Below, in pieces: positions 43,144 through 55,181 of a stretch of DNA of 64,000 nucleotides. Position 1 is the stretch's first letter; every line of letters starts with the position of its first letter. The translations under genes were made by a program, and so were the position numbers. The notes beneath the pieces were generated by a model, which saw only the letters and a program-made list of their open reading frames with translations, had not been told where the DNA came from and made no database searches. Source of the DNA: Akebia trifoliata (lineage: Eukaryota > Streptophyta > Magnoliopsida > Ranunculales > Lardizabalaceae); the NCBI GenBank assembly GCA_017979445.1, contig CM030715.1, forward strand, positions 7,990,187 through 8,054,186. Reading direction: 5' to 3'.

Positions 43144-43990
43144 TCATAGCATTTGTACCCTTTTGTGTGGAAGAGTATCCCACAAACACATACTTGACTG
43201 CCTGAGCGTCAAACTTGTTATGATGAGTAACATGGCAGTGGACATAACATACACATCGAAAAATCCGCAAGTGGGAGGTGGTTGGCTTACGAGTAAACAG
43301 ATCTCCAAAGGAGATTTAAAGCATAAAATGCGACTAGGAAGCTTATTAATGAGATAAATTGTCGTTAATACCCCGTGAGACCAATATGGCTTTAGAATGG
43401 TCATTTGAAACATTAAGGCTCTTGTAGTTTCCAAAACATGCCGATTTTTTTTCTTTGCAACCACATTCTGTTGTGGGGTACCCACACAACTAGTCTGATG
43501 AATAATTTCGTGGTTATGAAAAAAGATAAGCAATGGACCTTTTGCAAATTCAGACCATTGTCAGAGTGAAATTTTTTAATTTTGCATTAAACTGAGTAGT
43601 CACCATACTGTGAAAATCTTGAAAAACATAGTACACCTCATCTTTAGATTTTAAAAGATATATCCAAGTAGCACGAGACTTATCATCAATAAATAACACA
43701 AAATATTTGTAACCATCATAAGAAGTGATTAGGGCAGGGGCCCACAAGTCAGAATGAATCAACTCAAAAGGTTCAGTAGTAACTGACTTAGAAATAACAA
43801 ATGGCAAACGAGTTTGCTTTGAAAACTAACAAACATCACAAGTACTAGATTCATTACAAAAAGTAGGAAATAAAGATGATAAAATGCACCTGGATAAATG
43901 TCCAAGTCATCGATGAAAGAGATGACTCTCAGACATATTACTAGTATGGCAAGCTTTGTTGATAGGTTTAAGCATATAAAAACCATTCGA
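43144..43990 (-). pseudogene. Host copia integrase
   Basis: The catalytic core reads ELIHSDLWAPALITSYDGYK and FVLFIDDKSRATWIYLLKSK on the minus strand. After a frameshift near 43550 comes FHNHEIIHQTSCVGTPQQN and VVAKKKNRHVLETTRA. The usual GVAERKNRH has become VVAKKKNRH, so the third catalytic acid (Glu) is Lys. Inactive. Confidence 0.85.
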
Positions 43991-45309
43991 ATAGACTCAT
44001 TCACCAATCTTTTTCCTCGACACACGGTCCTGAAACATAACAGTTGTAGGAGAAAAAATGACAGCACAATTTAATGAGTTAGTTATCTTCCCAATTGACA
44101 ACAATTGAACAGGAAATGATGGCACAAGAAGGGATTTAGAATTGGGTGAGCCAAAGAAAAAAAATATTTTCCCAGTGCCTTGAGCATGCACTGTGGTTCC
44201 ATTAGTTACAAAAATTGTCTGATTGTCAAAGCTTGGGGTATGATCATGTAAAAATCGTGAGTTATTTTCCATGTGATCAGTGGCTCCAGAATCAATGATC
44301 CAAACATTATTATGAGAAGAAGTAAGAAAGACATGAAGGTTACCTGATACATGAGTACTAGAATATGAATCATATTCTAAGGAAAGATTCTTACTGAGTT
44401 GTTGTAAAAGACGAGTGAGATGATTTAATAAGATAGAGGTCTTAGCAACTATTGCTCGCTCTATTTTATCAATACTTATGTCAAAAGTTTGACAAAGATG
44501 AGGATGAAGCTGCCAATGACGATCCTTGGTATGACCTGTCTTTTCACAATGACCATATCGATAGCAATCTCGTTTAGGCTTATGTCGATCATTTTTTTCC
44601 TTCTTATTAAAGAATTTCTTCTTGCCATCTTTTCTAACAAAGAAAATGCTTGCTTCAGCTTTATTAGTTTGACAATTCGATTCATTGGTCATAACATTTT
44701 TCTAGTTTCTTTTCATTAAATAATAGAGCAAACACTAGACAGAGAAAGAAGAGTCGCATTCATGAGAATATTACTTCTAAGATTCTCATAATAAGGCTTG
44801 AGATTACTAAGCAAGGAGAAAAGCTTATCTTTTTCAACCCTCTTCAAGAGAGTCTTAGCATCAACAATATGCAGACGATAGATCTCCAACTTGTCCCATG
44901 ATTTTTTTAGATGCCCAAGATGTTCTATAAGGGTTTTTTGCCTTGCTTTGCAACAGTGATTTCACCATTTAATTCAAAAATGCGTGTTGCATTATTTTGA
45001 TTGCTATACAGCTCCGCCATAGAGTCCCACAATTGTTTTGTAGAATCTGAGTAAGTGAATCTTTGCTATCTGTGACTGCATCGAGTAGTGAAGTCACGAT
45101 CTCACAAATTGATCATTTTAAATCCATTCTTCAAGTTTCGAATCTGCAACAGTCGAACAAGCAATCTTGTCGTTAATATACCCAAGTTTTTTTTTACCGC
45201 CCAAAGACAAGGACACAACTCTGAACCACAAAATGTAGTTGGGATCATTCAATAACACAGATGACAATCTCCAACCAGGATTTCCATCTGAGTCTACCAT
45301 TGTTGACAA
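43990..45309 (-). pseudogene. Host copia gag and protease
   Basis: Gag begins at ATG 45309 (MSTMVDSDGNPGW, then LLNDPNYILWFRVVSLSLGG) and is frameshifted soon after. Later gag (44692 onward) contains a ruined knuckle, CYRYGHCEKTGHTKDRHW, where the last Cys is His. Protease keeps VWIIDSGATDHM (about 44275-44310) with its catalytic Asp, followed by LLSIGKITNSLNCAVIF. Confidence 0.82.
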
Positions 45310-45484
45310 AAAAAAATCTCAAAAAAAGAGCAAATCACCAAAAGCTTGAGTATGCCTCGTTTTCAACTACTTCGATCCAAACTGACTATTACTGATATGC
45401 AACTCAATGATTCTCCAGATTTTGTGGAGGATCACACGGCTAGTAGAGATAGAAAACAAGAATGAACTGATTCAAACAGAACTT

Positions 45485-45496
45485 GCTTTGATACCA
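45485..45496 (-). other. Copia primer-binding site
   Basis: On the minus strand TGGTATCAAAGC directly follows the LTR end. It is close to the initiator tRNA-Met complement TGGTATCAGAGC, with one change. Confidence 0.85.
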
Positions 45497-45727
45497 TGTA
45501 GCAGAGATAAAACATATATATATATATATATAGAAAACATGCTTTGGCAATTTCAACTATACTGCCTACGTGCACAGGAGCTGTTCTTATATGTTACGTT
45601 TCTTTTTTTTGTTTTTTGTTTTTTTGTTATAGATTTAGAATATAACCAGAGTTACATGTATATTACAATTAGGTTCTTAAGAAATAGGAAACTAACGAGT
45701 TACCTAAGAGTTCTCTCAACTCCAACA
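45497..45727 (-). repeat. 5' LTR of the host copia element
   Basis: 231 bp, minus strand TGTTGGAGTTGAGAG to CTCTGCTACA, with an expanded (TA)n tract around 45514-45530 that the 3' LTR lacks. Confidence 0.88.
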
Positions 45728-45732
45728 ATATC

Positions 45733-47339
45733 AAAAGATCAACAATCCAAGACTTTGATTCAATTGAATCAAATCTAGCGAACTTTAAGGGAAAACCAGA
45801 AACTTAGGAAGAAAATGAGAAACTGTAATAACTCAATTTTATTAGATAAAATCTGCTCCAATAGTGGTTCGACCAAGGCCTTTTATCGGTTAAAACATAA
45901 ATTTTAAAGTAGAATCCTAAAAGAAACATTAATGTGTAACTTATTATAATTGCTTCCTCTTTAAGAAATCCAAAATAGAAAATCAGAATACCAACCAAAC
46001 TAGTGTGAAACATTATCAATGACTCTTAGTGGCCCACAACAAAAATAAAATATAAAAATAGGCTAAAAGATTGAAGTCGAAGTAGTCTAATTTTGGTCTA
46101 ACCTGGTAAACTCAACCTATTTGGCCAAACTCAAGTTGACCAGAGTTAGTTGAATCAACTCAACTTGAAATTTTCGGCTAGATTTGGTTAATATGATTTT
46201 CCTCCCTTTTTTTGCTTGCCCATTTTCTCTACATACTCAAGTGCAATATGATAATCCTTACATAGATTTTCTACATTAGATTCCTATTGGATTGAGATTT
46301 TATTGAATCTCAATATTAGGGCCCAGACCGAACCAATAACAACTAGATCAGGGCAAACCTAATTTGATATACATAATTTAAATAAACTTGTTATATTTGA
46401 ACAAAATATTTAATATATTTTATTTAATTTCTCACATTTTGTCTGATCAAATCTTTATCAGATTGGGCATGGTTATTTAATAAGATATTGGATTGAAATC
46501 TTATCTAATCAAATCCTAATCGAAATCCTCCATCTAAATCCGAACTTATCTCATTGGAATAAATCAGATTTTGGGTCTAATTTGATTCATTGATAGTTCT
46601 ATTTGAAATTGTAATTGTGTGGTTACAAAACGAGTAGGTTTTATTCGTGATTGAATTCACCATGGAACTAAGTATATAGTGTATCGAATAGAAAACCCAA
46701 CATTGGGAGGAATCCATACCACACTGCTAATCGGGGATTTGAGTTGAGTAGTTGATCTTGGAGGCGTTTATCCATTAATTGAGAAATGCCTATTAGATAT
46801 ATTTTCTCATTTATTTTTTTTCTTGGGTAAAACGTTCATGCCCAAAAACTTCAATAAAATAGGCATTAGAGTTTCTTTATTCATGTCAAGTTTAGCCATA
46901 AAAAATGAGTTGGGTTGGGTTGCATGCACGATACATATTCTTAAACCTTATTTTTATATTTAGATCATATCTTCATAATCTAAATTGGATTATATTTGAT
47001 CCAGTTAAACATTATAAATTTTTCGATAATTTCTCTTTTCTTAGGATTCTTATTTTGTTTTCCTCATTAAAAAAAAAAAAAAAAAAACATGGTTTCAAAA
47101 TCTTGTCCAATATCGAGATGACTCCCCCAAGACATCACGATATGATTTACTAATGAGATGGATTTACACAACATCTCATGCTTCACACCATCTCAAGAGA
47201 CAAATGAGATGATTTGGACAATATTTTGAAAATCTCAGATGATTCAGTAGAACTTGGCCAAGTCAATTGGGATTTTTATTTATTTTTACTAAAATAAATA
47301 TTTTTTATGATTTAAATAAAAAAATGGTCTTGTGAGCAA
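45733..47339. other. Gene-free stretch left of the PPR gene
   Basis: AT-rich sequence with no domain-bearing frame. A poly-A run is at about 47069-47087. Sequence at 47130-47240 has GAGATG-rich degenerate repeats. No complete element recognised. Confidence 0.45.
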
Positions 47340-47476
47340 ACATGGAGTCAGGATTTTCTTTTAGTGGGGGCAAAAATTGGAGGTAAATGAGAGAGTGGGG
47401 GCAAATGGGACATGTCAGTAGTTCAAAATGTAGGGGTATCTCAAATTTAAGCATAAATTCAAAAGTATCTTACTAC

Positions 47477-47523
<47 letters not shown>

Positions 47524-47577
47524 GTATGGGGCAAGTGCCCCCAAAGTCTCCTTAGTAACTCTGCCCCCCTGCTCGTG
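47340..47577. repeat. MITE-like repeat with GGCAAGTGCCCCC motif (upstream of PPR gene)
   Basis: It begins CATGGAGTCAGGATTTTC and ends AACTCTGCCCCCCTG, weakly inverted ends, with GTGGGGGCAAA blocks inside and a poly-A run of about 39 at 47481-47519. It is related to 50315-50486. I know such short repeats from many plant genomes; the superfamily is probably hAT but not proven here. Confidence 0.5.
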
Positions 47578-47957
47578 AGTTGTGACTAAAGATGTTTTGA
47601 TCTACCGCATTTTATAATTGTTCATGTAAATATATTTTAATAAATAATTTGTACACCGAGTTAAGTGTTTTATCTCGTCCGGCACGAGACGACTCGTCCG
47701 AGCTAAATCTGTCCCCTTGCATGAACGAGATGAGACGAGACGGCAAACCGGTGTTTGAAACCACGAAGGGTCTAGGTTTAGAGTATAGTTAGGGTTTTGT
47801 CCAAAAATCTCAACATCAACGTCCCTCCATTTCATTTTCTGCAATTAGGGTTTTCAGGTTGGTCCTTTTTTACAGACTCCATTTCAATTCCTTCAATTAG
47901 GGTTTTCAGGTTGGTGGCATTCATAATCATTCAATTTTAGGAAATTGTGGTTAGTCG
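47578..47957 (+). promoter_or_regulatory. Promoter / 5' leader of the PPR gene with TAGGGTTTT motifs
   Basis: Three TTAGGGTTTT motifs (about 47788, 47846 and 47900) precede the start codon. The last two sit in a duplicated phrase, ATTAGGGTTTTCAGGTTGGT. These are telo-box-like (complement AAACCCTAA), common near start sites of plant genes for organelle and ribosome biogenesis. No clear TATA box. Confidence 0.45.
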
Positions 47958-49691
47958 ATGTCTCAAATTTTATTTATTTCTGTCATTAAGCGTTCTTCAT
48001 TTTTGAATCTCTTCTCTGTACCACCATTATTGATTCTTCACTGTTGTTGTAAGACTTCTTTTAGAAAAAATTTAAGTTCACTTCTAACACCATATCGATT
48101 TATGCGAGTTCCTCTCACAGGAATTTCTGCATTTTCGATTCAATCTCATCCTTCAGTAATTGGGTCTTTTTCAAATTCACCTCTTTTTCAATCTCCATTT
48201 TCGATCCCATACTGTTTGTCTTCCCCATTTTCATCGGAACCGCTCTCATCGGAGCAACTTATTGATTCTGAAAATGTATTCACAACTATTATGGAGAATT
48301 GTAATGCTGATCAAAGCATGGAGACGGCTCTTGACTTGATTGGTGTTAAATTGACGACTGAATTGGTCGATGAGGTTCTTCGAAAACTCCACTACGAGGA
48401 AAAATTAGCCTTTAGATTCTTTACATGGGCGAGTCAACAAGAAGGCTATACCCATCAACCCCAGACATATAATGAGATGATTGACATACTATCTAGTACA
48501 AAATACAAGGTAAAACAGTTTCGAATTGTTTGTGATTTACTAGATTACATGAAGAGGAAAGATAAGAACTCGGTGCCCATTGAGATTCTACTTGATATAT
48601 TGAGAAAATATACGGAAAAACATCTTACCCATCTTCAGAAATTCACGAAGAAAAAGAAAATAAGGGTGAAGACGCAGCCGGAGATCAATGCGTTTAATTT
48701 GTTGTTGGATGCTTTGTGTAAGTGTTGTCTGGTTGAGGAAGGTGAAGCATTGTTTAAGAAGGTCAAGAAAAAGGTTTCCCCAGACGCAAACACGTATAAT
48801 ATTTTGTTTTTCGGATGGTGTAGAGTGAGAAATCCAAAAAGAGGAATGGCAGTATTGGAAGAAATGATAGAAATGGGTCATACTCCAGAGAATTTTACTT
48901 ACAATACTGCCATCGATGCGTTCTGCAGAGTTGGAATGGTATCTGAGGCTGCTGCATTGTTTGATTTCATGAGAACGAAAGGTTCGACCATGTCTTCTCC
49001 CACCGCAAAGACTTATTCCATCATGATCATTGCTTTTGCTCGGTGTGATAGAATGGAGGAATGCTTTAGACTTGTAGAAGAGATGAGAAACAGTGGTTGC
49101 CTACCCGATGTTTCAACTTATAAGGAACTTATTGAAGGAATGTGTTTGGCTGGAAAAATGGTGGAAGCGTATAAGTTCTTGGAAGAGATGGGAAACACGG
49201 GTTACCCATCTGATATTGTCACTTATAATTGTTTCCTTAAGGTTCTTTGTGACCTTAGGAATGCAGATGAAGCACTTAAGCTTTATGGAAAAATGATTGA
49301 AGTGGGTTGTGTGCCTAGCGTTCATACATTCAATATGCTCATTACGATGTTTTTTGAGATTGGTGAACCAGATGGGGCATTTGAGACTTGGAATGAAATG
49401 GATAAAAGGGGTTGTGCACGAGATACGGATACTTACTGTGTGATGATTGAAGGGTTGTTTCATTGTGGTAAGACAGAGGATGCATGCGTTCTTTTGGAAA
49501 ATGTGGTGAACAAAGGGATGAAATTGCCGTATCGGAAGTTCGATGCCTTTCTGATGAAGCTTTCAGAACTCGGTGACCTTCAAGCCATTCATAGACTTTC
49601 GGAGCATATGAGAAAGTTTTATAACCCTGCTATGGCGAGACGTTTTTCTTTGAGTCAAAAGCGGAAGAGTGTGAGTTTAAGAAGGAACTAG
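47958..49691 (+). CDS. P-class pentatricopeptide-repeat protein, probably mitochondrial
   Basis: One intronless frame of 577 codons. Residues 1 to about 60 are hydrophobic and basic with no acidic residue, typical of organelle targeting; translation might instead start at Met49 (MRVPLTGISAFSIQ). About nine or ten 35-residue PPR motifs occupy residues 170-545, starting TYNEMIDILSS (170), AFNLLLDALCK (245), TYNILFFGWCR (279), TYNTAIDAFCR (314), TYSIMIIAFAR (352), TYKELIEGMC (387), TYNCFLKVLCD (422), TFNMLITMFFE (457) and TYCVMIEGLFH (492). There is no E or DYW domain, so a role in stabilising, splicing or translating an organellar RNA is more likely than editing. The C-terminus ARRFSLSQKRKSVSLRR is basic; it recalls Arabidopsis At1g73400, though I could not compare sequences. 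No stop or frameshift: likely functional. Confidence 0.94.
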   Translation: MSQILFISVIKRSSFLNLFSVPPLLILHCCCKTSFRKNLSSLLTPYRFMRVPLTGISAFSIQSHPSVIGSFSNSPLFQSPFSIPYCLSSPFSSEPLSSEQLIDSENVFTTIMENCNADQSMETALDLIGVKLTTELVDEVLRKLHYEEKLAFRFFTWASQQEGYTHQPQTYNEMIDILSSTKYKVKQFRIVCDLLDYMKRKDKNSVPIEILLDILRKYTEKHLTHLQKFTKKKKIRVKTQPEINAFNLLLDALCKCCLVEEGEALFKKVKKKVSPDANTYNILFFGWCRVRNPKRGMAVLEEMIEMGHTPENFTYNTAIDAFCRVGMVSEAAALFDFMRTKGSTMSSPTAKTYSIMIIAFARCDRMEECFRLVEEMRNSGCLPDVSTYKELIEGMCLAGKMVEAYKFLEEMGNTGYPSDIVTYNCFLKVLCDLRNADEALKLYGKMIEVGCVPSVHTFNMLITMFFEIGEPDGAFETWNEMDKRGCARDTDTYCVMIEGLFHCGKTEDACVLLENVVNKGMKLPYRKFDAFLMKLSELGDLQAIHRLSEHMRKFYNPAMARRFSLSQKRKSVSLRRN

Positions 49692-50314
49692 GCCGAATAA
49701 AATTCATATATGATTACTTGACATTTCTATTACATGGGAAGCCAAGTGAAGAACAAGGCTGAAGTTTGGTTGCCACATCGATAATGATAGCTTGGTCTTA
49801 TATGCAAGTCAAACGATATGAATTGGGCTTAGATCCATTGTTCAGTTATTTTGACACATTGCAAAGCAATTTTGAGGTTGTGGGTTCAAGTCCAGCTTAC
49901 CCATAAAAAAAAAAAACAAAAAAAAAAAAAACAAAAAAAAAAAACAAAACATTATGAATTCTCGGATGAAAAGGCTCAAATGCCACGACATGCAACCGAC
50001 TACAAACTTTGGGATGATTTTTCGGATGACTGAAAGTCTGATTGTTTAGGTAATAGTTTTCTTTTCCAATCAAAATGGTCTCAATCATTCTGTTATTTCC
50101 TCAAAACTGGGTAGTGCTCCAAACAGAGATTTTTGTGGTGGTTGGGAGTAGAAAAACATCTTTCTGGGGTTTTTCAAACTTAAAAGGTATTTGTAAAGAT
50201 TGTTCCATTAATTTTGGTTTATGAGAAATATTCCATATTTGGATTTCCAATTTTGGCATCATTGAGAGTGTGGCAGCAGAGGTTGAAGCAGTATCTAAAG
50301 GCCACCATGTGGAG
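49692..50314 (+). other. 3' flank of the PPR gene with a SINE-like tail
   Basis: At 49878-49895 GTGGGTTCAAGTCCAGC contains a match to the RNA polymerase III B box (GGTTCAAGTCC) and is followed by an A-rich tail interrupted by C (49906-49948). This is what a tRNA-derived SINE end looks like, but no A box is convincing. Otherwise 3' UTR-like sequence. Confidence 0.35.
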
Positions 50315-50486
50315 CAGGGGCAGAGCCAGGATTTTACCTAGGGTGGTGGGGCAAATTAAGAGTAAAAAATTCTTTGGGGCAAATAAGACCAATTTTTTTT
50401 TTATCTGTCGCAACAGCTCATAACTCCTTATATACTTTGAAAATTCTTGTGGGGGCAAGTGCCCCCATGGTAAATCCACCCCTTAG
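50315..50486. repeat. MITE-like repeat with GGCAAGTGCCCCC motif (downstream of PPR gene)
   Basis: 172 bp. The left end CAGGGGCAGAGCCAGGATTT and the right end, on the other strand CTAAGGGGTGGATTTACC, are imperfect inverted repeats. Inside is GGGGGCAAGTGCCCCC, a perfect palindrome at its centre. Related to 47340-47577. Confidence 0.55.
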
Positions 50487-53400
50487 AAAACGAAACATAC
50501 TCCGAAAATTTGCCACCTTTTATTTCCTGGAATGGAAGTTTTGAGTGCATTTTTTTGGATTATTATGTTGTGGCTACTGCTTATAATCATCTTCTGCCAT
50601 TGCTTTCTCCGTTCCTCATCTCATTTCTTATTGCGTGCTTCTGGATAACTTGGGTTTATAATTGATTTTTTATTTGTATGGCTATGGGATTCCTTTTATT
50701 GGAGAGTTTCTCCTTTCTTGTATGTAACATATTATTTTATAAGTTTTAACATCACTTGCTTAATTCACAAAACTATGTATATTTACGCCTCTCAAGACAG
50801 CTATGCTAATCTGGTTATCATGTGACATAATCTCATGCCATCATTGAAGAGACTACTTAATGTGTTTCCCTCACTGCTAATATATTTTATGATGGGCATG
50901 ATTACAACATAGGGCTACATTGCAGTGTAGTTATGGTATGTCTTGATTCATCATCATCATCATCAAACCCTTATCCCATAAATTTGGGGTCAGCTGATCA
51001 AATCATGCTAAAAAAACTTGTTTTTGGAGGGCTTTCCAAAGTGCAGAAATTTCATTCTCACTGCCACTGCATTTTAGTATCTTCTTTGGAAGTGAAATTC
51101 TATTATAACACAAATTCTATATCACCTTGCCTCTTGGAGCACTTAATTTTCCATGATGGGGTCTGTCTTTTGACATTGAAAGCTTAGAATGTATGTATCC
51201 ATCTTCTGATTTATTATATTTGCATGTGTTTTATTTTCTCTCTTTTTGACTCTGCAGGATCAGATAGCAAAAACGGTTGGAGGAAAGGTTGATCAAGAAA
51301 AGATTGAATTTAGTCTGAAGAAAAATTACTTACCCAGATAGGTTTTGGGATCACCTGGGATTGATTCTACACATATCTTTAGAACAATTTTGGCCAGGTA
51401 ACTCCAGACGAACTGACCAAAGTTTAAAAGTCTCTAAACTCTTAACTAATCAATGCAACTCTCAGTTCAATTTCATGAAATCATGTATACATCAAGCATT
51501 GACCTTCCTTGCGTTGTCAAACTTAAGAAATAAGAGAATACTTTCCCAAACAAAATAAAATTCTCAAGACCACACTTACCCAAAATACAACCCTGATTTC
51601 CTGAAAATGATGATTCCGAAATGCAAAAAATAGTAAAATGGGAATTCTCTATAAATAGAACAGTCACGACTATTGTACATGATAAGTATGAGATTTACTA
51701 TACATAAATTTGAAGATTTTATTAGAGATTCCTTCAAGCACTTCACTTCATTCTTTCTCTTTTAGGCCCACTTCTGTTGAGTGGCTTGTTGCGGTATTGC
51801 GTGGGTGTATCGAGTAGTAGATGCCACTGCAACATAAACGATAGCAATATACTATAGGGATGATATTTTCCTTGAAAAGGCATAAAGAACAGAGCAAAGC
51901 AAAATGGGAAACTGGACCTCTCACAGACTTAATTAATGCAACAAGATCCAACACCTAGTTCAGTGTCGTGTATTTCATCATCTTCTTCATTAATAAGCTA
52001 TATAACGAAGCCATGAACACATGTGTCGGTGTCCTGATTGACGGGAAGAGTCAAGACACACCAACCTCCACAAACCCGATATGCCAAAATGCTCACATAG
52101 TTTACTCCAAATGATGAGAAGCACTTTTTAATAATACTTTTATTCGTATTAAGTATATGATATAGAAAATCCTTATTCAGATAAACTAATATTCATTAAA
52201 AACAAAGAAACAACATATGAGGGTTCAGGGCACTGTTCGACACAGCAAGTTTTTGGAAAATGGAGTGTCCTTGGCCCCTGGTCATATGTCAGAATAATAA
52301 TTTGCATATGTGGATTCTTTTCTAAACTTTAATTTTCAGATACGTACCCAATCATAACTAATAACTGTCTACTTGTCAACGAAAAAAAAAATTTAATAAA
52401 TCAAGTGTGCCCTAAGCAGAGTATTGTAATTGAAGTCATGTCTAACAATGTGCTCAATACCTTCTCATCAGGAATTTGAATCCAAGAATGAAAAAAATAG
52501 ATAAATGATGTTCAAGTGCAAGAATTTGCTATATTCTTTGATGCATATAGTTGGGTGTTGTTTATGCTATATAGTGGTGGGTGATTCTTTATCTCCAAGA
52601 ATATTACTTTCCAATCCCTATTAAAAGGGTAAGAGCTTGAAGAGGACCAAAAGCTCATTATAGGTTTTGAACTGGTGTTGGATCCTGTTTGGCAATTGTG
52701 CCTGACATAACAGACTAAGTTTTCATTATCCAAGACTGCAATTATTCCTAATCTTCACTTTGGCTTCAGTTTTTTTGTTTCATAGCTTAGGAAGACTGGC
52801 AAGCTAAAGATGTTCCATTAAATGCTCACATTCTGTTTACATGTAGAATAAAACTATGCCTCTATCATGGTTGAAAGTCATTTAAGAATAGTATACATGT
52901 CCAATGTATATGACTCGAATAGAATGGAATGGTGAAAAATAGGATCATGTTGCCAACCACAATATTTGGGATAATGTGTCATTTATGTATTTTCAAGCAA
53001 CAAAAGGATTCATATCTCGACCAATGCTTTTGCAGATTCTCCTTTTTGTATATCTAATAATTAGACAGTAATACATCAATGCCAAGACTTTTCCTTGTAC
53101 AAAGTGACTACTTTGATAGTATATCTAGTGTCTCTTTTCTTTTTTTGTTTTTTTGGTCAATTCTGATCGATGTATAAATACCTAATATCACTTAGTGACT
53201 TGAGAGTTACAATCATTTTCCGGTTCTAATTTTTCAGGGACGGAAATCTAAAGTTTCCTGGAGGGATGCATCAATCAAGAAGTTTGTTTTCCGAACCTCT
53301 AATACCCTTACCACTGGCATGAACCAATGTAGCCATTGTGGCTTTGCACAAACAAATAACATTCATACTTGCTGGCAATCAATTGGAAGTTAGAAAAACT

Positions 53401-55058
53401 AGTATTAATCTGAGAGCCAGACTTGTTTTGTCTCTGGGATCCATTTTTTATTTTAGATATAAACCGTAAATTGTGGAGAGTAATCCGAGAAGCTCCATAA
53501 CAAATATTACCACTTGACGAAATAGGAAATCCTCCATTATGTTGTCTTAAACTGGGCTTAGTTATGGAAAAATGCCATCTCTAATCTTTGGAAGAAATCA
53601 AAAATAGTTCAGCTATATCTTTGTGTAATTGGTTTCTTATTGTCAGGTTTATTTGCTTATCTCCTTGATGTGCCCTTTTGTAGGAGGCCTATTTTACTGA
53701 TTTAATATTAGTTTAAAGTTTTCCATTTGGGCATTTGAAGTTTGAATTGATTGTGAGTTGTCTTTACAGACTACAAGCACCTAGATTAGTCTATTAGAGC
53801 CATTTAATCTCTCTACGGTGAATTATGTAGTTTAAGTTGAAGTTCAACAGAATCAGGTGAATTCTTTGAATGGAATCACATTTTCTACTTTGACAGTGGG
53901 AATAGAGAATGTTGGTAAGAGAATGCTGGTAAGAGTTGAACAAGGGTACTGAGGGAAGAGGAGTTAATATGGTTACTAAATGGTTGAAAGCATTGTGAAG
54001 AATGGTGGTATAAAATGACTTTACTGCACTCGTAGTCATCATTATTGTTGTGATCATTGTCGTCATTGTCATCTAAGAAGATGAAGATGGCTTGTTTTGG
54101 GAAGAAAAATCAAAGATTTTATGTTATTTTTCATTAGTCTATGAAAAAAAAGGCAGACTCACCATCTTGAAAAAGAAAGGGCTTAAATATTCATCAAAAC
54201 ATGAAGGGGTGAATATTTGAGATATAATAGGGGTTTTAAGTCATTTTTCATTACTCACCAAGAGAAGACCGAGGCTGATGGAATGTCATCAGTTTCAATA
54301 CTCACCAAAATGTAGAGGGGCTAGGTGTTCTTCAAGGAGTAGGTTAATTCTTTGAAATGGCTTGGTAGCTTCAAAGTTTTTCTCATTTTTTTTAAATGAT
54401 GGAATTGCCTTTTTCTTATTTCCACTCACTACATAAAAGCAATTATTATTGACATCACTTAACTTGATAAGGTCACAAGAAGCATTGAAGCGATGAATCT
54501 CATGCCTGAGGCTCGTTAGTATGAGAAGTTCGTAATTTTGAAATTGGAAAAGTTTGGTGGTGTAGAGAAGTTTGTAATGCTGAGTGTAGGCTATACAAGG
54601 ACGCACTTGAAAGTGTATATTAGTAACGTGCGTCTTTTGGGCCTCAAAGATGAATAGATGACATTATTTCCATGTACTTTGTCTAGATTGGCATTGAGGT
54701 GACTAATGTCTCAAGACCTGTCTACAGTCGGAACATGGGAGAATATGTTGAAATTGTTTTGGAGTCAATACAGATATAACGTTGAGATTGAGATGTCTCG
54801 AGGAGACTTAAAGGCAACAAAGTAGAAGAATGAGGAAGGCAACAAAGTAGAAGAATGAGGAAATTTTCACTGACTTTATAAGCCATTGGAGGATTAAGAT
54901 TGCACAGATGTGGGATAGACGAAAAAATGGTCATCATAATGAAAAATGTCACTTATTAGTATGCTCAACACTTTGTAGCTCAGAATCTACCCACATTCGA
55001 GTCCCTCTTGTATAGAAAAAGTTAACTTGAGGATGCCTTTGTTTCCGGAATTCTCACC
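50487..55058. other. Gene-free stretch of 4.6 kb
   Basis: No domain-bearing coding region on either strand. Minor features: a CAT microsatellite at 50948-50965 followed by CCCTTATCCCATAAATTTGG, a phrase common in plant repeats; a CAT/GTC-rich tract at 54036-54074; and a perfect 25-bp tandem duplication (AAGGCAACAAAGTAG...) at 54811-54860. The phrase CTCTGCAGGATCAGATAGC at 51250-51268 could be a splice acceptor of an unseen downstream UTR exon. Confidence 0.45.
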
Positions 55059-55181
55059 AACTCTTCAGACAATAAATCCAAGAAAATTTTCGTCGGTTCC
55101 AACTTTGAAAGCGCCTTGACACTTTCTACTAAATAAGAAAAAAGAGTCTGATGGATAATTGGGAGATTTTTAGAGAATGAG

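Larger units (their letters stand above)
30275..45727 (-). mobile_element. Ty1/copia element split by nested solo LTRs
   Basis: LTRs at 45497-45727 (5') and 30275-30515 (3') enclose, on the minus strand, a primer-binding site, gag, protease, integrase, reverse transcriptase and RNase H in copia order. The flanks AGATC (30270-30274) and ATATC (45728-45732) agree at 4 of 5. Two LTR insertions, 30660-39482 and 40460-42301, account for about 10.7 kb; without them the element is about 4.8 kb, a normal copia length. Stops, frameshifts and catalytic changes show it is dead. Confidence 0.88.

Noticed and set aside
49851..49950. tRNA gene
   Set aside because: Only a B-box-like GGTTCAAGTCC is present; no A box, acceptor stem or anticodon arm could be folded, and an A-rich tail follows.
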